Assembly: GCF_001905005.1 (NCBI RefSeq)
Contig: NZ_LWKZ01000003.1
Coordinates: 184,600 to 248,599 of the forward strand
Direction: 5' to 3'
DNA from: Streptomyces sp. CB02923
Lineage (GTDB): Bacteria > Actinomycetota > Actinomycetes > Streptomycetales > Streptomycetaceae
Length of the DNA stretch: 64,000 bases
Shown here: positions 51,101 to 63,514 of the stretch, in pieces
Numbering within the stretch: the first letter of the stretch is position 1
Layout: each line of letters begins with the position of its first letter
The notes under the pieces: model-generated
What the model was told of the DNA's origin: nothing
What the model saw: the letters and a program-made list of their open reading frames with translations, nothing else
The model's database searches: none
Translations under genes and position numbers: made by a program

Positions 51101-52999
51101 GCGCACCTGGCCGGGCAGCTGCCCGACTACATGCTGCCTGCTGCGTTCCTCGAACTGGCCGCACTGCCGCTGACCACCCACGCCAAGCTGGACGTCCGGT
51201 CCCTGCCGGCACCGGACTTCGCGGCGGCGGCGGGCACCAGGGCACCGCGCACCGCACGCGAGGAGACGCTCTGCCGGATCTTCGCCGAGGTACTGCACCT
51301 GGACCGGGTCGGTGTCGACGACAGCTTCTTCTCGCTGGGCGGGGACAGCATCCTGTCCATCCAGGTGATCTCCCGGGCGCGGAAGGAGGGCATCGTGCTC
51401 ACGGCGCGGGAGATCGTGCGGCACCAGACCGCCGAGGCGCTGGCAGCGTTCGCCGCCGAAGCGCCGTCGGCGGTCGCCGAGGACCCGCAGGACGCGGTCG
51501 GCACCCTGCCGCCGACGCCGATCGTGCACTGGCTGCGGGAACTGGACGCGCCGATGGACGGCTTCCACCAGTCGATGGTCCTCCAGACCCCGGCGGGTCT
51601 GGTCCAGCAGCAGCTCATCGACGTGGTGCAGTCGCTGCTCGACCACCACGACGCCCTGCGGATGCGCCTCACGGAGCGGCCGTCGGACGACGGCGCGGGG
51701 CTGCCGGACTGGGAGCCCGAGGTGCTGCCCCACGGCAAGGTGGCGGCCGGGGACTGCGTGCGGCGGGTGGCTGCCGAAGGGCTGCACGGCGCGGCACTGG
51801 ACGACCTGATGGCCGCCGAGGGCGAACGGGCCCGGGACCGGCTGCGGCCGCGCGAGGGGACCATGGTGCAGGCCGTGTGGTTCGACGCCGGGCCGGGCGT
51901 ACCCGGCCGACTGCTGTTGATGCTGCACCACCTGGTCGTGGACGGGGTGTCGTGGCGGATCCTGCTGCCGGACCTGGCCGCCGCCTGGCGGGCCGTGGCA
52001 GCGGGCGAGCAGCCGTCACCGGAGCGCGCGGGGACCTCCCTGCGACAGTGGGCGCGGCAGCTGCCGGCGGCCGCGCACCGTCCCGAGCGGCTGGCCGAAC
52101 TGCCGTCGTGGACCGCCTTGCTGGGCACCGAGGAGCCGCTGCTGGGCAGCCGGCCGCTGGACCGTACCCGGGATGTGGGAAGCACCACCTGGTCGCTGAC
52201 CGTCACCCTGCCCGTACCGGCCACGACGGCGCTGCTCACCGCGGTGCCGGAAACCTTCCACGCCCGGGTCGACGACTTCCTGCTGGCCGCGCTGGCGCTG
52301 GCCGCCGTCGACCGGCGCCGGAGCCGGGGCGAGGCCGGCAGCCAGGTGCTGATCGACCTGGAGGGGCACGGCCGGGAGGAGATCGTGCCCGGTGCCGACC
52401 TGAGCCGCACCGTCGGCTGGTTCACCAGCCTGTATCCGGTGCGGCTCGACCCGGGGCCGTTCGACCGGGACGAGGTGTGGGCCGGCGGCCCGGCGGCGGG
52501 CCAGGTGGTCAAGCGGATCAAGGAACAGCTGCGCGCCGTCCCCGACCACGGCATCGGCTTCGGTCTGCTGCGCCACCTCAACCCCGGGACCGCCGCCGAG
52601 CTGTCCAGGCTGCCCGGCGCGCAGATCGGCTTCAACTACCTGGGCCGCCTGACGGCAGCGGCGGGCGGCGCCACCGACGACTGGGGTGTCGTCGCGGATG
52701 CGCCGGCCCCGCCCGGCGCCGACCCCCGGATGCCGGCCGGCCACCCACTGACGATCAACGCGGTGACCGAGGACCTGCCCGGCGGACCACGGCTGTCGGC
52801 CACTTGGGAATGGTCGCGGGACCTGCTGGCCGAGCAGGACGTCCGGGCGTTCGCCGAGAGCTGGCTCGCGGCTCTGACCGCGCTGGTGACCCACTGCGAG
52901 GACCTGAACGCCGGCGGTCTCACCCCTTCCGACCTGTCCCTGGAATCGATGAGCCAGGACGAAATCAATGACCTCGAAGCTGAATTGGACATGCTGTGA
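45164..52999 (+). CDS. NRPS2: C5-A5-T5-C6-A6-T6-E6
   Basis: 2,611 residues. C5 1-450 ('[11 protein letters not shown]'), A5 457-964, T5 975-1046, C6 1060-1513, A6 1527-2021, T6 2032-2100 with the epimerase-type 'LGGDSIL', E6 2113-2593 with '[14 protein letters not shown]', '[10 protein letters not shown]' and '[10 protein letters not shown]', then a short C-terminal communication segment ('[10 protein letters not shown]', '[11 protein letters not shown]'). A5 pocket DILQLGLIW equals the Gly code I know; A6 reads DALVTGGVW, not assigned. E6 implies a D-residue at position 6. The ATG at 45164 is two bases after the NRPS1 stop and opens directly in the first C-domain motif ('MIPLSFAQ'), with no N-terminal docking segment. 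The gene overlaps NRPS3 by 4 bases. Confidence 0.96.
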   Translation: MIPLSFAQHRLWFLQQFEGPSAAYNLPMLLRLTGDLDVAALRGALHDVVERHESLRTVFPDHDGNPHQQVLAADEARPVIETVRTDEERLPALLLEAASHAFDLTRDIPVRAWLFETAPDAHVLLLMVHHIAADGGSLAPLTRDLSVAYAARRTDAAPRWDALPVQYADYTLWQREVLGDEDDPDSLISEQVAFWQETLGGLPDQLELPTDRPRPAVAGYRGDQVALSWDAGLHRDLVRVARTHQCSVFMVVQAALAALLTRLGAGTDIPIGSPIAGRTDDALEDLVGFFVNTLVLRTDTSGDPAFAELLARVRETDLAAYAHQDVPFERLVEAVNPVRSMAHHPLFQVLLVLQNNAKAVPEFPGLRAELDGVDTGVAKFDLSFDLEERLDSAGEPEGIAVEVEFATELFDKGSVELMVRRLERLLRAALADPSRTVGELAVLSEEELHRQLVTWNATDREVPAASVRELFEAQADRTPGAAAVRCGDACLSYAALDARANRLARLLRTHGVGPESYAALALPRSVELPVALLAVAKTGAAYLPVDPDHPADRLAHVLADAAPVCVLTTGALAPRLPGTGAARVVLDAPDTTAALAALPDGRLTGPEQPVGTTPESPAYAIYTSGSTGRPKGVVVSVGNLVNFLGAMRQVFAPQPSDRLLAVTTIAFDIAGLEMYLPLICGASVHLATSEEVRDTPRLAALLTSSGATLMQATPSLWQGLVDQFPEALHGLRVLVGGEALPTPLAHALAAHAAGVTNLYGPTETTIWSTLADVTGEGAAPIGRPIGNTRAYVLDARLRPVPPGVPGEFYLAGRGVARGYRGRPGVTAGRFVANPFGAPGARMYRTGDLVRWRADGQLEFLGRVDHQVKVRGFRIELGEIESAVAGHPAVGQATALVREDRPGDQRIVVYVVPAHGGAAPASAGLRRHAGTLLPEYMLPTAFVVLDALPLTPNGKVDRAALPAPESEPDTGSRGPRTAREEILCGIFAEVLGIDRAGADDDFFELGGHSLLATRLISRVRAAFGVELAVRDLFEAPTAAGLAGRLDGAAGARAVLEPAVRPARVPLSFAQRRLWFLDKLEGPSTTYNVPMLLRLTGELDVPALRAALADLTERHESLRTVFPDVDGKPYQLVLDGAAARPVVEAVETVAGQAPELIAEAARHTFDLARDVPLRAWVFSTAPEEHALLILVHHIAADGASLAPLARDLSVAYTARLAGSAPAFPPLPVQYADYTLWQQAMLGDEDDPDSVIRAQIDHWRTALAGVPEELALPTDRPRPAVAGYRGDQAPFTWDADLHAGVIRLARTHQCSVFMVVQAALAALLTRLGAGTDIPIGSPIAGRTDDALEDLVGFFVNTLVLRTDTSGDPAFAELLARVRETDLAAYAHQDVPFERLVEAVNPVRSMAHHPLFQVLLVLQNTEDAQLALPGLRAALEDVDTGAAKVDLTFNMEELYSAERTPAGMTGTVEFATALFDRETAEALAERLERLLRAVVADASLPVSRLDVLSPAERHRLLVERNDTAHEVSPATLPDLFQAQADRTPHAPAAEHEGRVLTYAELNTRANRLAHELIGRGVGPEQTVALLLPRSLDLVVSLLAVLKAGAAYLPVDPEYPADRIDYMLRDAGPALVLTTADAAATPVPGLAALPVPGNAGAWAHRPGTDPADADRTGPLLLGHPAYVIYTSGSTGRPKGVVVAHTGMASFAADKIDRCGVEPGSRVAQFSSPSFDASVLELWLALLSGACLVMPPAGPLAGEVLAQQLAGLRINHAVLAPAALASVPATPLPELRSLTVGGDAFTGEVVTRWAGGRRMFNGYGPTEATVWVTSSPPLSEPVAPPIGRPVRNIRVYVLDDALCPVPAGVPGELYLAGVQLARGYLHRPGMTAARFVANPFGAPGARMYRTGDLVRWRADGQLEFVGRADDQVKVRGFRIELGEIENVLAGHPAVAETAVVVREDRPGDKRIVAYVVTAGEAPLDAGALRAHLAGQLPDYMLPAAFLELAALPLTTHAKLDVRSLPAPDFAAAAGTRAPRTAREETLCRIFAEVLHLDRVGVDDSFFSLGGDSILSIQVISRARKEGIVLTAREIVRHQTAEALAAFAAEAPSAVAEDPQDAVGTLPPTPIVHWLRELDAPMDGFHQSMVLQTPAGLVQQQLIDVVQSLLDHHDALRMRLTERPSDDGAGLPDWEPEVLPHGKVAAGDCVRRVAAEGLHGAALDDLMAAEGERARDRLRPREGTMVQAVWFDAGPGVPGRLLLMLHHLVVDGVSWRILLPDLAAAWRAVAAGEQPSPERAGTSLRQWARQLPAAAHRPERLAELPSWTALLGTEEPLLGSRPLDRTRDVGSTTWSLTVTLPVPATTALLTAVPETFHARVDDFLLAALALAAVDRRRSRGEAGSQVLIDLEGHGREEIVPGADLSRTVGWFTSLYPVRLDPGPFDRDEVWAGGPAAGQVVKRIKEQLRAVPDHGIGFGLLRHLNPGTAAELSRLPGAQIGFNYLGRLTAAAGGATDDWGVVADAPAPPGADPRMPAGHPLTINAVTEDLPGGPRLSATWEWSRDLLAEQDVRAFAESWLAALTALVTHCEDLNAGGLTPSDLSLESMSQDEINDLEAELDML
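45887..46229 (+). repeat. Long near-identical segment shared by C5 and C6
   Basis: About 343 bases in the C-terminal part of C5 recur at 49070-49412 in C6 with roughly eight differences, mostly silent. Flanking parts of the two domains are far more diverged, so this block has been homogenised by recombination. It also has weaker GC3 bias than neighbouring codons (for example GGTGCGGGGACCGACATTCC). Confidence 0.85.
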
Positions 53000-55900
53000 A
53001 GACTCAGTCCGCACTTGAGGACGTCCTGCCGCTCGCGCCGTTGCAAGAAGGGCTCCTGTTCCACTCGCTGTACGACGGGCAGGCGCCCGACATCTACAAC
53101 GTGCAGCTCATCCTGCGGATCGAGGGCGAGGTGGACGCCGCCGCGCTGCGCGCTTCCGCCGGCACGCTGCTGGCCCGGCACGCCAACCTGCGGGCCGGAT
53201 TCCGCACCCGCAAGAACGGCCAGCCGATCCAAGTGATCCACCGCGCGGTGCCGCTGCCGTGGCGGGAACACGACCTGACCGGGTACGCGGACGGGCCCGC
53301 CGGACAGGACGCGGAGCTGGAACGGCTGCTGGCCACCGACCGGGCCGAGCGGTTCGACCTGGCCCGCCCGCCGCTGCTGCGGCTGACCCTGTACCGGCTC
53401 GCCGATCGCCGCTACTGCCTGGCACTGACCTGCCATCACGTCCTCCTCGACGGCTGGTCGACGCCACTGGTCCTGAGCGAACTGTTCACGCTGTACGGAC
53501 AGCGGGGCAGCGACGCGGGGATGCCCCGGGTCACCCCGTACCGCGACTACCTGGCCTGGCTGGGACGGCAGGACCAGGCGGCGGCGGAGGACGCCTGGCA
53601 GCGGGCGCTGGCGGGCCTGGAGGAGCCGACGCTGGTGGCGGCCACCGACCGGACACCCGAGGTGCCGGGCCGGGTGGCGCTGGAACTGCCGCGGGAGGAC
53701 ACCGCGAGGCTGACCGCGGCGGTGCGCGAGCGGCGGCTGACGATGAGCACCCTGCTGAACGGCGCGTGGGCGGTCGCGCTCGCCCAGCTGACCGGGCGGG
53801 ACGACGTGGTGTTCGGCACGACCGTGTCCACCCGGCCGGCCGACCTGCCCGGATCGGAGTCGATGGTCGGGCTGTTCGTCAACACCGTTCCCGTCCGGGT
53901 GCGGCTGGACCAGCGGCAGCCGCTGCTGGACAACCTCGTACGGCTCCAGGAGGAGCAGAGCGCCCTGCTGCCCCACCAGTACCTGGGGCTGGGCCGTATC
54001 CAGCAACTGGCCGACGTCGGCGACCTCTTCGACACCGCCGCGCTGCTGGAGAACTACCCGCTGGGCATCGCCGACGACGAGGACGTCGTGGCCGGGCTGC
54101 GCCTGACCGAGGTCGACGGCCGGGACGCCACGCACTACGCCCTCAACCTCGTGGGCGAACTGGTGGGCGACCGGCTCGCGCTGCGCCTGGACCACCGCGC
54201 CGACGTCATGGACCGGGAGCGCGCCACCGCTCTCCTCGGCCGGGTGCGGGCGCTGCTCGCCTCGGTGCTCGACACGCCCGACATCCCGCTGGACCGGATC
54301 GCGCTGATCGGCGCGGCCGAACGCGAGCAGGTCCTCGGCACGTGGAACGACACCGCTCACCCCCTGCCCGAAACCCACCCGGCCGCCATGTTCGAGGCAC
54401 AGGCCGCCCGGACACCGCAGGCCACGGCGGTGGTGGACGACGGGGGCAGCTGGACGTACGCGGAACTCAACGAGCGGGCCAACCGGCTGGCCCATCTGCT
54501 GATCGGACGGGGCGCGGGACCCGAGCAGCTGGTGGCGCTGGCGCTGCCGCGCTCGGCCGACCTGCTGGTGGCGCTGCTCGGCGTGTGCAAGAGCGGCGCG
54601 GCCTACCTCCCGCTGGACCCCGGCCAGCCACGGGAGCGGATCGCGTCCACCCTCGGCGACGCCGCCCCCAGCACGCTGATCACCGCTGCCGGGACGGCCG
54701 GCGCGGTGGCCGGGACGGCCGTCCCGCAGCTCGTCCTGGACTCTCCCGGCACCCGGGCGGCGCTGGCCGCGCAGCCGGCCACCGATCCGTCCGACGCCGA
54801 CCGCGTCGCCCCCCTGCTCCCGTCGCACCCGGCGTACGCCCTCTACACCTCCGGGTCCACCGGCCGGCCCAAGGGCGTCCTCACCACCTGCGCCGGTGTC
54901 AGCGGGCACCTGGCCTGGATGGCCTCCAGGTACCCGCTGGAGCCGGAGGACCGGGTGCTGTTCCGCACGGCGGTGAGTTTCGACGCGTCGGTCTGGGAGA
55001 TCTGGCTCCCGCTGCTCACCGGTGCCGGCCTGTGCGTGGCGCCGGACGACGTGGTGAAGGACCCGGAGCGCCTGATGGCGTTCATCGCGCGGCACCGCGT
55101 CACGGTGGCCCAGTTCGTCCCTTCGCTGCTTGCCGAACTGCTCCGCGTGCCGGTGGACGCGGCACCGCCGCTGGAGCATGTCTTCGTCGGCGGCGAACCG
55201 ATCGGGTCCGGGCAGGCCGCGGCAGCGGTCGCGGCCTGGGGCGTGCGGGTGCACAACCTGTACGGCCCGACCGAGACCACGGTCCAGGTGACGGCGCACG
55301 ACTTCGACCCGGCGGCCGACACCGGAACGGTGCCCATCGGACAGCCGGTGTGGAACACCCGGCTGTACGTGCTGGACGCCGCGCTGCGCCCGGCCCCGGT
55401 GGGGGTCGCCGGTGAGCTGTACGTCGCGGGCGCCCAGCTGGCCCGCGGCTACCTGAACCGCCCCGGCCTGACCGCGCAGCGGTTCGTCGCCCACCCCTAC
55501 GGCGCGGCCGGCGAGCGGCTGTACCGCACGGGCGACGTCGTGCGCCGGCGGGCGGACGGCCGGCTGGAGTACCTGGAGCGGGCCGACGACCAGGTGAAGA
55601 TCCGCGGCCAGCGGATCGAACCGGGCGAGGTCGAGTCTGTCCTGGCCGGTGACCCGCGGGTGGGCCGGGCCGCGGTCGTGGTCCGCGAGGACCGGCCCGG
55701 TGACCGGCGTCTGGTCGCCTACCTCGTGCCCGCCGGCGAGGGAGAGCCGGACGTGGCGTCGGTGCGCGCACGGGCCGCCGAAGCACTGCCCGGCTACGCG
55801 GTGCCGGCCGCGTTCGTCGTGCTGGACAAGCTGCCGCTGACGGCCAACGCCAAACTGGACCGCCGCGCGCTGCCCGCCCCGGAGTTCGGCGCGGCCGCCG

Positions 55901-58900
55901 GGTCACGGCGGCCGCGCGATCCGCGCGAAGAGATCCTGTGCCGCCTTTTCGAAAGTGTGCTGGGTGTGCAGCGGGTGGGCATCGACGACGCCTTCTTCGA
56001 CCTGGGCGGGCACTCCCTGCTGGCGATGCGGCTGATCAGCCGGGTCCGCGCCGTACTGGGGGTGGAGCCGGCGGTGCGCGACCTGTTCGAGGCACCGACG
56101 GTGGCGCGGCTGGCGGCACGGCTGGACGGGGTGGCGGGGGCGCGGCCCGCGCTGACCCGGGCGGCCGAGCGGCCCGAACGGGTGCCGCTGTCGTTCGCCC
56201 AGCGCCGACTGTGGTTCCTGCACCAGTTCGAGGGACCCAGCGCGACCTACAACGTGCCGGTGGCGCTGCGGCTGACCGGCGCGCTCGACGTCACGGCGCT
56301 GCGTACCGCGCTCGCCGACCTGGCGGAGCGCCACGAGAGTCTGCGCACCGTCTTCCCCGAGGCCCACGGCACGCCGTACCAGCAGGTGCTGGGGAGCACC
56401 GCGGCCCGCCCGGTGCTCGAAACCGCCGATGTCGACGCGGACCGTCTGGACGCTGAGGTGCGGGAGGCGCTGGCCCGGCCCTTCGACCTGACGGGGGAGA
56501 TGCCCCTGCGGGCCCATGTGTTCACGCTGGCCGAGGACGACCACCTCCTGCTGCTGGTGGCCCATCACATCGCCAGCGACGGCGCGTCGGCCGGCCCGCT
56601 GCTGCGGGACCTGTCGACGGCGTACGGGGCGCGTTGTGCCGGGCGGGCGCCTGCGTGGGCGCCGTTGCCGGTGCAGTACGCGGACTACACGCTGTGGCAG
56701 CGTGACGTCCTCGGTGACGAGAACGACCCGGGGTCGGTGCTGGCCGGGCAGATCGCGTACTGGAAGGACACCCTGGCCGGGCTGCCCGACCAGCTCGAAC
56801 TGCCCACCGACCGGCCCCGGCCCGCCATCGCCGGCCACCAAGGCGCCAGTGTCGCCTTCCAGTGGGACGCGGACCTGCACACCGGGCTGGTGCGGCTGGC
56901 CCGGGAGCACCAGGCGAGCCTGTTCATGGTGGTGCAGGCAGGTATCGCCGCGCTGCTGACCCGGCTGGGCGCGGGCACCGACATCCCCATCGGTTCGCCG
57001 ATCGCCGGGCGTACCGATGATGCGCTGGAGGACCTCGTCGGGTTCTTCGTCAACACGCTCGTGCTGCGCACCGACACCTCCGGCGACCCGACTTTCGCCG
57101 AACTGCTGGCGCGGGTGCGGGAGACGGATCTGGCGGCCTACGCGCACCAGGACGTGCCCTTCGAACGGCTCGTCGAAATCCTCAACCCCACCCGCTCGCT
57201 TTCCCACCACCCCCTCTTCCAGGTCATCCTGACCTTCCAGAACAGCGAGGAGATCGAGGCCGATCTGCCGGGGGCCGAGGCCCGGGACCACATCCTGTCC
57301 GCGGTGGCGGCGAAGTTCGACCTGTCCTTCACCGTCGAGGAACAGCTCACCGGCGACGGGACGCCGGCCGGGCTGCGCGGTTCGGTGGAGTTCGCGGCGG
57401 ACCTCTTCGAACCGGACACCGCGCGGCGGATCGCCGAGCGGCTGGAGCGGCTGCTGCGGGCCGTGGCGACGGACGTCACCCGGCCGATCGGCGAGCTGGA
57501 ACTGCTCGCCTCCGAGGAACGCGAGCAGCTGCTCACCGGCTGGAACGACACCGCACACCACGTCCCGGCGGCGACGCTGCCGGAGCTGTTCCAGGCCCAG
57601 GTGGCGCGGACGCCGGACGCCGTGGCGGTCGTACACGACCGGGAGCAGCTGTCGTACGCGGAGCTGAACGCGCGGGCGAACCGGCTGGCGCATCACCTGA
57701 TCGGGCGTGGTGTCGGGCCGGAGCGGATCGTGGCGCTCGCGCTGCCGCGCTCCGTCGACCTGGTCGTCGCGATCCTCGCGGTCCTCAAGACGGGCGCCGC
57801 CTACCTGCCCGTCGACCCGGACTACCCCGCCGACCGCATCACGTACATGCTCGGCGACGCCCGGCCCGTGCTCGTCCTGAGCGACGCGGAGACCGCGCGG
57901 ACGCTGCCGCGTACGGAGATACCCGTACTGGACGTGCCGGGGACGGCCGGGACGTCGGCCGGACTGCCGGAACGCGACCCGGTGGACGCGGACCGCCCGG
58001 TCCCGGCGGGCGTGACGAACCCCGCGTTCGTGATCTACACCTCGGGCTCGACGGGCCGCCCCAAGGGCGTGGTCGTCGAACACCGCTCGCTGAACATCTA
58101 TCTGGCGTGGGCCCGCAGCGCTTACGGGGCGGTCGGCGGCCGGGCGCTGGTGCACTCGCCGGTGTCCTTCGACCTGACCGTGACCGGCCTCTTCGGGCCG
58201 CTGACGGCAGGCGGCTGCGTCCAGCTCATCGAGCTGACCGAGGAGTCGGCCGACGAACTGCCCGAGCGGCCCACGTTCGTCAAGGCGACCCCCTCCCACC
58301 TGGGGCTGCTGCTGGCCCTGCCCGAGCGGTTCTCCCCCACCGGCCAGCTGGTCCTGGGCGGCGAGTCGCTCCTCGGCGAGGTCCTGGACGAGTGGCGGCA
58401 GAGGCATCCCGGTGTCACGGTCGTCAACGAATACGGTCCGACCGAAACCACCGTCGGCTGTACGGAATTCCGGATCGCACCCGGCGCCGAAGCCCCCTCC
58501 GGCGTCGTCACCATCGGCCGGCCGGTCTGGAACTCGCAGATGTACGTCCTGGACGCCCGGCTGCGGCCGGTGCCCGCCGGGGTGACCGGCGAGCTCTACA
58601 TAGCCGGCGAACTCCTCGCCCGCGGCTACCTGAACCGCCCCGGCCAGACCGCCGGCCGGTTCGTGGCCAACCCGTTCGCGCCCTCCGGCGCCCGGATGTA
58701 CCGCACCGGCGACCTCGTCAAATGGCGCGCCGACGGGCAGCTGGAGTTCGTCAGCCGCGTCGACAACCAGGTCAAGGTCCGCGGCTACCGCATCGAACTC
58801 GGGGAGATCGAGGCCGTGGTCGCCGCCCACCCCTCGGTCGGCCCGAGCGCCGTCATCGTCCGCGAGGACCGGCCGGGCGACAAGCGGATCACCGCCTACG

Positions 58901-61900
58901 TCACCCCCGCGGACGGGCACCGGACGGTGGACACCGCCCAGCTGCGGGCGCACGCCGAGGAGGTGCTGCCCGGATACATGCTGCCGTCCGCGTTCGTCGT
59001 GCTGGACACGCTGCCGCTCACCCCGAACGGCAAGCTGGACCACGCCGCGCTCCCGGCCCCGGAGGCCGCCGCGGCGCCGGACGGCAGGGGGCCGCGGACC
59101 GCACAGGAGGAAGTGCTGTGCGACATCTTCGCGGAGGTCCTCGGCGTCGAACGCGTCGGCATCGACGACAACTTCTTCGACCTCGGCGGACACTCCCTGC
59201 TCGCCATGCGGCTGATCAGCCGCATCCGCACCACCTTCGACATCGAGCTGACCGTCCGGGACCTGTTCGAGGCCCCCACGGTCGCGGGGGTGGCCGTCCG
59301 GCAGGCCGACACCCCGCAGGGCAACTCCGGGCCAGCCCCGATGGACCGGCCGGAGCGGATACCGCTGTCGTTCGCCCAGCGCCGCCTGTGGTTCCTGCAC
59401 CAGCTGGAGGGCCCCAGCCCCACCTACAACGTGCCCCTGCTGCTGCGGCTCACCGGCACGCTCGACGTACCGGCGCTGCGTGCGGCGCTCGCCGACCTGA
59501 CCGGACGGCACGAGAGCCTGCGCACCGTCTTCCCGCATGAGGAAGGCATCCCGTACCAGGTCATCCGGCACGGCGCGGCCGGGGCGCCCACCATCGAGTG
59601 TGTCCGCCCCGCCCCGGACGAGCTGGCGTCGGCCATCACCGAGGCGGTCCGATACGCCTTCGACATGACGCGCGAGATCCCGCTCCGGGCATGGCTGTTC
59701 GAGACCGGCCCGGAGGAGCACACGCTGCTGCTGCTGATCCACCACATCGCCGGTGACGGGGCTTCGGTGGGCCCGCTGGCCCGCGACCTGTCGACGGCGT
59801 ACGGGGCGCGTTGCGTCGGCCGGGCGCCTGCGTGGGCGCCGTTGCCGGTGCAGTACGCGGACTACACGCTGTGGCAGCGTGATGTCCTAGGTGACGAGAA
59901 CGATCCGGGGTCGGTGCTGGCCGGGCAGATCGCGTACTGGAAGGACACCCTGGCCGGGCTGCCCGACCAGCTCGAACTGCCCACCGACCGGCCCCGGCCC
60001 GCCATCGCCGGCCACCAGGGCGGCACGGTGGAGTTCGCGTGGGACACCGCGCTGCACCAGGACATCGCACGACTGGCGCGCGAGCACCGGGCGAGCGTCT
60101 TCATGGTGCTCCAGGCCGCGGTGGCGACCCTGCTCACCCGCCACGGTGCCGGCACCGACATCCCCCTCGGCACCGCCACCGCGGGCCGGGCCGATGAAGC
60201 ACTCGACGACCTCGTCGGGTTCTTCGTCAACACGCTCGTGCTGCGCACCCACACCTCCGGCGATCCGACCTTCGCCGAACTGCTGGAACGGGTACGGGAG
60301 GCGGACCTGGCGGCCTACGCCCACCAGGACGTGCCCTTCGAACGGCTCGTGGAGATCGTCAACCCGCTCCGCACCCTGGCCCGTCACCCCCTGTTCCAGG
60401 TGGCGGTGGGCCTGGAGGAGACAGCCGGCGCCGCGCTGGAGATGCCCGGACTGACGATCGAGCACCTGCCCGACGGCATGGGCGTGGCCAAGGTCGACCT
60501 GGCGTTCAACTTCGCCGAGCGGGCGGGGGACGACGGGAAGCCCGACGGGCTGCGCGGCGTCGTGGAGTTCGCGACGGACCTTTTCGAGCCGGAGACCGCG
60601 CGGGCGTTCGCCGAACGGCTGGAGCGGCTGCTGCGTGCGGCCGTGGCGGACGCGGCCCGGCCCATCGGGGAGCTGGACATGCTCGGCGCCGAGGAGCGCG
60701 AGCGGCTGCTCACCGGCTGGAACGACACCGCGTACGACGTTCCGGCGGCGACCTTCCCGGAACTGTTCCAGGCCCAGGTGGCCCGGGACCCCGGGGCGCC
60801 GGCGCTGGAGTTCGCGGACGTCACGCTGTCGTACGCGGAGCTGAACGCGCGGGCGAACCGGCTGGCGCATCACCTGATCGGGCGTGGTGTCGGGCCGGAG
60901 CGGATCGTGGCGCTCGTGCTGCCGCGCTCCGTCGACCTGGTCGTCGCGATCCTCGCGGTCCTCAAGACGGGCGCCGCCTACCTGCCCGTCGACCCGGACT
61001 ACCCCGCCGACCGCATCGCGCACATGCTGACCGACACCCGGCCCGCCCTGATCCTGACCGGTGACGGAGCGGCCGGCGGACTGCCCCGGACCGGCGTGCC
61101 GGTGCTCCCGGTGGCGGCCCTCGCGCCCGGCGACGACCACGACCCGTCGGACGCCGACCGCACCACCGGGCTGCTTCCGGACCACCCCGCGTACGTGATC
61201 TACACCTCCGGCTCCACCGGCCGGCCCAAGGGCGTCGTCGTCGCCCACCGGGGACTGGCCAACCTGTCGGCGCACCAGACCGAACGGCTGGGCGCCGGGC
61301 CGGGGAGCCGGATCTCCCAACTGGTGTCGCCGAGTTTCGACGTCTCCGTGGCCGAGCTGTCCATGGGCCTGCTGGCCGGCGCCTGCCTGGTCATGCCGGC
61401 CGAACAGCCGACCGGGGAGGAGCTCGCGGACTTCCTGGCCGGCCGGGGCATCACCCACGCCCATGTGCCCCCGGCGTTGCTGACGGGCATGCCGCGCCGG
61501 GAGCTGCCACGGCTCGCCTCGCTCATGGTCGGCGCGGAGGCATGCCCGCCCGACGTCATCGCGTACTGGTCGCGGGGGCGGCGGATGGTCAACGCGTACG
61601 GGCCGACCGAGGCGACCGTGGACAGCTGCTACGCGTTCTGCGGGCCGCATCAGGGGCCGGGCCGCACACCCATCGGCCGACCGGTCTTCAACACCCGGCT
61701 GCACGTCCTGGACGACCTGCTGCGGCCCGTCCCGGTGGGCGTGACCGGTGAGCTGTACATCGCCGGCCGGGGACTGGCCCGCGGCTACCTGGGCCGGCCA
61801 GGCCTGACCGCCGGCCGGTTCGTCGCCGATCCGTACAGCGGCACCGGGGAGCGGATGTACCGCACCGGCGACCTCGTGCGGCGCAGGCACGACGGCCAGC

Positions 61901-63342
61901 TGGAGTTCGTCGGCCGCGTCGACGGCCAGGTGAAGGTGCGGGGTTTCCGCATCGAGCTGGGCGAGATCGAGAACGTCCTGCTCGAACACCCGGCCGTCGG
62001 CCGGGCCGCGGTCATCGTGCTGGAGGGCCGCCCCGGAGACAAGCGGATCACCGCCTACGTCGTGCCGGCCCGCGCGGGGACGGCTCCTGCGGGAGCCCCG
62101 GGCGCCGGTGCGGGCGGTCTGGACATCGCCGAGCTGCGGGAGTGGGTCGCCGGAGTGCTTCCGGAGTACATGCTGCCGTCCGCCTTCGTCGTCCTCGACG
62201 CCCTGCCGCTGACACCCAACGCCAAGCTGGACCGGTCGGCGCTGCCCGCGCCGCGGGTCACCGGCGCCGAGGGCGGCCGTGGTCCGCGGACCGCGCGGGA
62301 GGAGGCGCTGTGCGCGCTCTTCGCGGAGGTCCTCGGAGTGGAGCGGGTCGGCATCGACGACAACTTCTTCGACCTGGGCGGGCACTCGCTGCTCGCCGCG
62401 CGGTTCGTCGGGCGGGTGCGCGCCATGTACGGCGTGGACTTCCGCGTCCGCGACCTGTTCGCGGCGCCCGACGTCGCCGCCATCGCCGGGCGGCTGGACA
62501 CCGGGCGCGACGGCAGCGGGCCCGGCAGTGCCGCCGCCCCGGGGAACGGGCTGGACGTACTGCTGCCGCTGCGGACCACCGGCGACCGTACGCCGCTGTT
62601 CTGCGCGCCTCCCACCGTGCCCCTGAGCTGGTGCTACACCGGCCTGCTCAAGGAGTTGGGCCCGGACTGCCCGCTCTACGGTCTGCAGAGCCCGGGGCTG
62701 GACGGTACGGGCGAACTGCCGCGCGACTTCGCGCAGATGATCGAGGAGTACGCCACCCGCATCCAGCAGGTGCAGCCCGCCGGCCCTTACCGGCTGCTGG
62801 GGTACTCGCTGGGCGGCAACATCGCCCAGGCGCTCGCCACCCATCTCCAGGAGCGGGGCGAAGAGGTGGAGCTGGTGGCCGTTCTCGACGCCTACCCCGG
62901 CGGAGACGTCGAACCCGTACCGCTCACCGACGCCCAGACCCTCGCCCGCTTCCACACGGATCTGTGCGGGGACGGCGGCGGGGCCAAGGACCCGGCCCGC
63001 AAGCGTACGGAGGTCATCGACTCGCTCCGGCCCGGCCTGCCCGGTGACATGACCGAGGAGCAGCTCTCCCGGCTGCTGGACGCGATGATCGCCGCGGTCG
63101 GGAACACCAGCCGGTACGAGCCGCGGGTGTACAAGGGCGACCTGCTGCTGTTCACCACGACCGTCGGACGCCCGGACCACGACGCGATGCCCGCGGCGTG
63201 GCAGCCCCTCACGGACGGCGAGGTCGTCAGCCACCTCGTCCCCGCCACGCACGAAAGCCTGCTGGAAGGCGGGGCACTGTCCACGGTCGGCGCGCTGCTC
63301 TCCGAGCAGCTGCGGGCCCTGGACGCCGCGCGGGGCCGGTAG
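52996..63342 (+). CDS. NRPS3: C7-A7-T7-C8-A8-T8-C9-A9-T9-TE
   Basis: 3,448 residues from a GTG at 52996 that overlaps the NRPS2 stop as GTGA. A short acceptor segment ('[20 protein letters not shown]') opens C7 (to ~450, '[10 protein letters not shown]'), a different C subtype from C2-C6, as expected after an epimerase. A7 459-965, T7 974-1045, C8 1062-1517, A8 1522-2024, T8 2035-2102, C9 2120-2577, A9 2580-3085, T9 3097-3165. The type I thioesterase (~3189-3445) has Ser near 3272 in '[12 protein letters not shown]' and a His in '[11 protein letters not shown]'. Pocket residues: A7 DAWQFGLVQ (Gln-like), A8 DLTKVGEVG (Asn-like), A9 DVAHMGAVD (not assigned). The thioesterase would release the peptide by hydrolysis or cyclisation. 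A hairpin terminator follows. Confidence 0.96.
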   Translation: MKTQSALEDVLPLAPLQEGLLFHSLYDGQAPDIYNVQLILRIEGEVDAAALRASAGTLLARHANLRAGFRTRKNGQPIQVIHRAVPLPWREHDLTGYADGPAGQDAELERLLATDRAERFDLARPPLLRLTLYRLADRRYCLALTCHHVLLDGWSTPLVLSELFTLYGQRGSDAGMPRVTPYRDYLAWLGRQDQAAAEDAWQRALAGLEEPTLVAATDRTPEVPGRVALELPREDTARLTAAVRERRLTMSTLLNGAWAVALAQLTGRDDVVFGTTVSTRPADLPGSESMVGLFVNTVPVRVRLDQRQPLLDNLVRLQEEQSALLPHQYLGLGRIQQLADVGDLFDTAALLENYPLGIADDEDVVAGLRLTEVDGRDATHYALNLVGELVGDRLALRLDHRADVMDRERATALLGRVRALLASVLDTPDIPLDRIALIGAAEREQVLGTWNDTAHPLPETHPAAMFEAQAARTPQATAVVDDGGSWTYAELNERANRLAHLLIGRGAGPEQLVALALPRSADLLVALLGVCKSGAAYLPLDPGQPRERIASTLGDAAPSTLITAAGTAGAVAGTAVPQLVLDSPGTRAALAAQPATDPSDADRVAPLLPSHPAYALYTSGSTGRPKGVLTTCAGVSGHLAWMASRYPLEPEDRVLFRTAVSFDASVWEIWLPLLTGAGLCVAPDDVVKDPERLMAFIARHRVTVAQFVPSLLAELLRVPVDAAPPLEHVFVGGEPIGSGQAAAAVAAWGVRVHNLYGPTETTVQVTAHDFDPAADTGTVPIGQPVWNTRLYVLDAALRPAPVGVAGELYVAGAQLARGYLNRPGLTAQRFVAHPYGAAGERLYRTGDVVRRRADGRLEYLERADDQVKIRGQRIEPGEVESVLAGDPRVGRAAVVVREDRPGDRRLVAYLVPAGEGEPDVASVRARAAEALPGYAVPAAFVVLDKLPLTANAKLDRRALPAPEFGAAAGSRRPRDPREEILCRLFESVLGVQRVGIDDAFFDLGGHSLLAMRLISRVRAVLGVEPAVRDLFEAPTVARLAARLDGVAGARPALTRAAERPERVPLSFAQRRLWFLHQFEGPSATYNVPVALRLTGALDVTALRTALADLAERHESLRTVFPEAHGTPYQQVLGSTAARPVLETADVDADRLDAEVREALARPFDLTGEMPLRAHVFTLAEDDHLLLLVAHHIASDGASAGPLLRDLSTAYGARCAGRAPAWAPLPVQYADYTLWQRDVLGDENDPGSVLAGQIAYWKDTLAGLPDQLELPTDRPRPAIAGHQGASVAFQWDADLHTGLVRLAREHQASLFMVVQAGIAALLTRLGAGTDIPIGSPIAGRTDDALEDLVGFFVNTLVLRTDTSGDPTFAELLARVRETDLAAYAHQDVPFERLVEILNPTRSLSHHPLFQVILTFQNSEEIEADLPGAEARDHILSAVAAKFDLSFTVEEQLTGDGTPAGLRGSVEFAADLFEPDTARRIAERLERLLRAVATDVTRPIGELELLASEEREQLLTGWNDTAHHVPAATLPELFQAQVARTPDAVAVVHDREQLSYAELNARANRLAHHLIGRGVGPERIVALALPRSVDLVVAILAVLKTGAAYLPVDPDYPADRITYMLGDARPVLVLSDAETARTLPRTEIPVLDVPGTAGTSAGLPERDPVDADRPVPAGVTNPAFVIYTSGSTGRPKGVVVEHRSLNIYLAWARSAYGAVGGRALVHSPVSFDLTVTGLFGPLTAGGCVQLIELTEESADELPERPTFVKATPSHLGLLLALPERFSPTGQLVLGGESLLGEVLDEWRQRHPGVTVVNEYGPTETTVGCTEFRIAPGAEAPSGVVTIGRPVWNSQMYVLDARLRPVPAGVTGELYIAGELLARGYLNRPGQTAGRFVANPFAPSGARMYRTGDLVKWRADGQLEFVSRVDNQVKVRGYRIELGEIEAVVAAHPSVGPSAVIVREDRPGDKRITAYVTPADGHRTVDTAQLRAHAEEVLPGYMLPSAFVVLDTLPLTPNGKLDHAALPAPEAAAAPDGRGPRTAQEEVLCDIFAEVLGVERVGIDDNFFDLGGHSLLAMRLISRIRTTFDIELTVRDLFEAPTVAGVAVRQADTPQGNSGPAPMDRPERIPLSFAQRRLWFLHQLEGPSPTYNVPLLLRLTGTLDVPALRAALADLTGRHESLRTVFPHEEGIPYQVIRHGAAGAPTIECVRPAPDELASAITEAVRYAFDMTREIPLRAWLFETGPEEHTLLLLIHHIAGDGASVGPLARDLSTAYGARCVGRAPAWAPLPVQYADYTLWQRDVLGDENDPGSVLAGQIAYWKDTLAGLPDQLELPTDRPRPAIAGHQGGTVEFAWDTALHQDIARLAREHRASVFMVLQAAVATLLTRHGAGTDIPLGTATAGRADEALDDLVGFFVNTLVLRTHTSGDPTFAELLERVREADLAAYAHQDVPFERLVEIVNPLRTLARHPLFQVAVGLEETAGAALEMPGLTIEHLPDGMGVAKVDLAFNFAERAGDDGKPDGLRGVVEFATDLFEPETARAFAERLERLLRAAVADAARPIGELDMLGAEERERLLTGWNDTAYDVPAATFPELFQAQVARDPGAPALEFADVTLSYAELNARANRLAHHLIGRGVGPERIVALVLPRSVDLVVAILAVLKTGAAYLPVDPDYPADRIAHMLTDTRPALILTGDGAAGGLPRTGVPVLPVAALAPGDDHDPSDADRTTGLLPDHPAYVIYTSGSTGRPKGVVVAHRGLANLSAHQTERLGAGPGSRISQLVSPSFDVSVAELSMGLLAGACLVMPAEQPTGEELADFLAGRGITHAHVPPALLTGMPRRELPRLASLMVGAEACPPDVIAYWSRGRRMVNAYGPTEATVDSCYAFCGPHQGPGRTPIGRPVFNTRLHVLDDLLRPVPVGVTGELYIAGRGLARGYLGRPGLTAGRFVADPYSGTGERMYRTGDLVRRRHDGQLEFVGRVDGQVKVRGFRIELGEIENVLLEHPAVGRAAVIVLEGRPGDKRITAYVVPARAGTAPAGAPGAGAGGLDIAELREWVAGVLPEYMLPSAFVVLDALPLTPNAKLDRSALPAPRVTGAEGGRGPRTAREEALCALFAEVLGVERVGIDDNFFDLGGHSLLAARFVGRVRAMYGVDFRVRDLFAAPDVAAIAGRLDTGRDGSGPGSAAAPGNGLDVLLPLRTTGDRTPLFCAPPTVPLSWCYTGLLKELGPDCPLYGLQSPGLDGTGELPRDFAQMIEEYATRIQQVQPAGPYRLLGYSLGGNIAQALATHLQERGEEVELVAVLDAYPGGDVEPVPLTDAQTLARFHTDLCGDGGGAKDPARKRTEVIDSLRPGLPGDMTEEQLSRLLDAMIAAVGNTSRYEPRVYKGDLLLFTTTVGRPDHDAMPAAWQPLTDGEVVSHLVPATHESLLEGGALSTVGALLSEQLRALDAARGR
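56604..56846 (+). repeat. Near-identical segment shared by C8 and C9
   Basis: Bases 56604-56846 (C8) recur at 59781-60023 (C9), offset 3,177, with only a few substitutions over ~240 bases. The flanks of the two C domains are clearly more diverged. Confidence 0.85.
57649..57840 (+). repeat. Near-identical segment shared by A8 and A9
   Basis: About 192 bases at the N-terminal part of A8 recur at 60826-61017 in A9 with a single difference noticed (GCG/GTG near 57745). The offset is again 3,177, the same as for the C8/C9 block, as expected of a module-sized duplication followed by conversion or divergence between the shared blocks. Confidence 0.88.
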
Positions 63343-63354
63343 CCACGGTCCCCT

Positions 63355-63389
63355 GTCCGGCCGGCGCCCGCGCGGGGCGCCGGCCGGAC
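63355..63389 (+). terminator. Strong hairpin terminator after NRPS3
   Basis: Perfect 15-bp GC-rich arms (63355-63369 and 63375-63389) with a 5-base loop begin 13 bases after the NRPS3 stop codon. It closes the 28-kb NRPS operon, and the amidase then has its own promoter. Confidence 0.8.
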
Positions 63390-63443
63390 CACCGCTCCGT
63401 TCCCCCCGCCCGCAGCGGGGGAGCCGTGCGTCACCGGACGACC

Positions 63444-63475
63444 GATAACGAAAGAAAACCGCGCCCCCATACGGT
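63444..63475 (+). promoter_or_regulatory. Predicted promoter of the amidase gene (cluster-type)
   Basis: GATAAC (63444-63449), 20 bases, then TACGGT (63470-63475), 40 bases before the ATG at 63515. The 18-mer CGATAACGAAAGAAAACC differs at one base from that upstream of the halogenase, so the amidase probably belongs to the same regulon. Confidence 0.6.
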
Positions 63476-63514
63476 CCTGGCGACCCGCCGATATCCGATC
63501 CCGAGAGCGAGACC

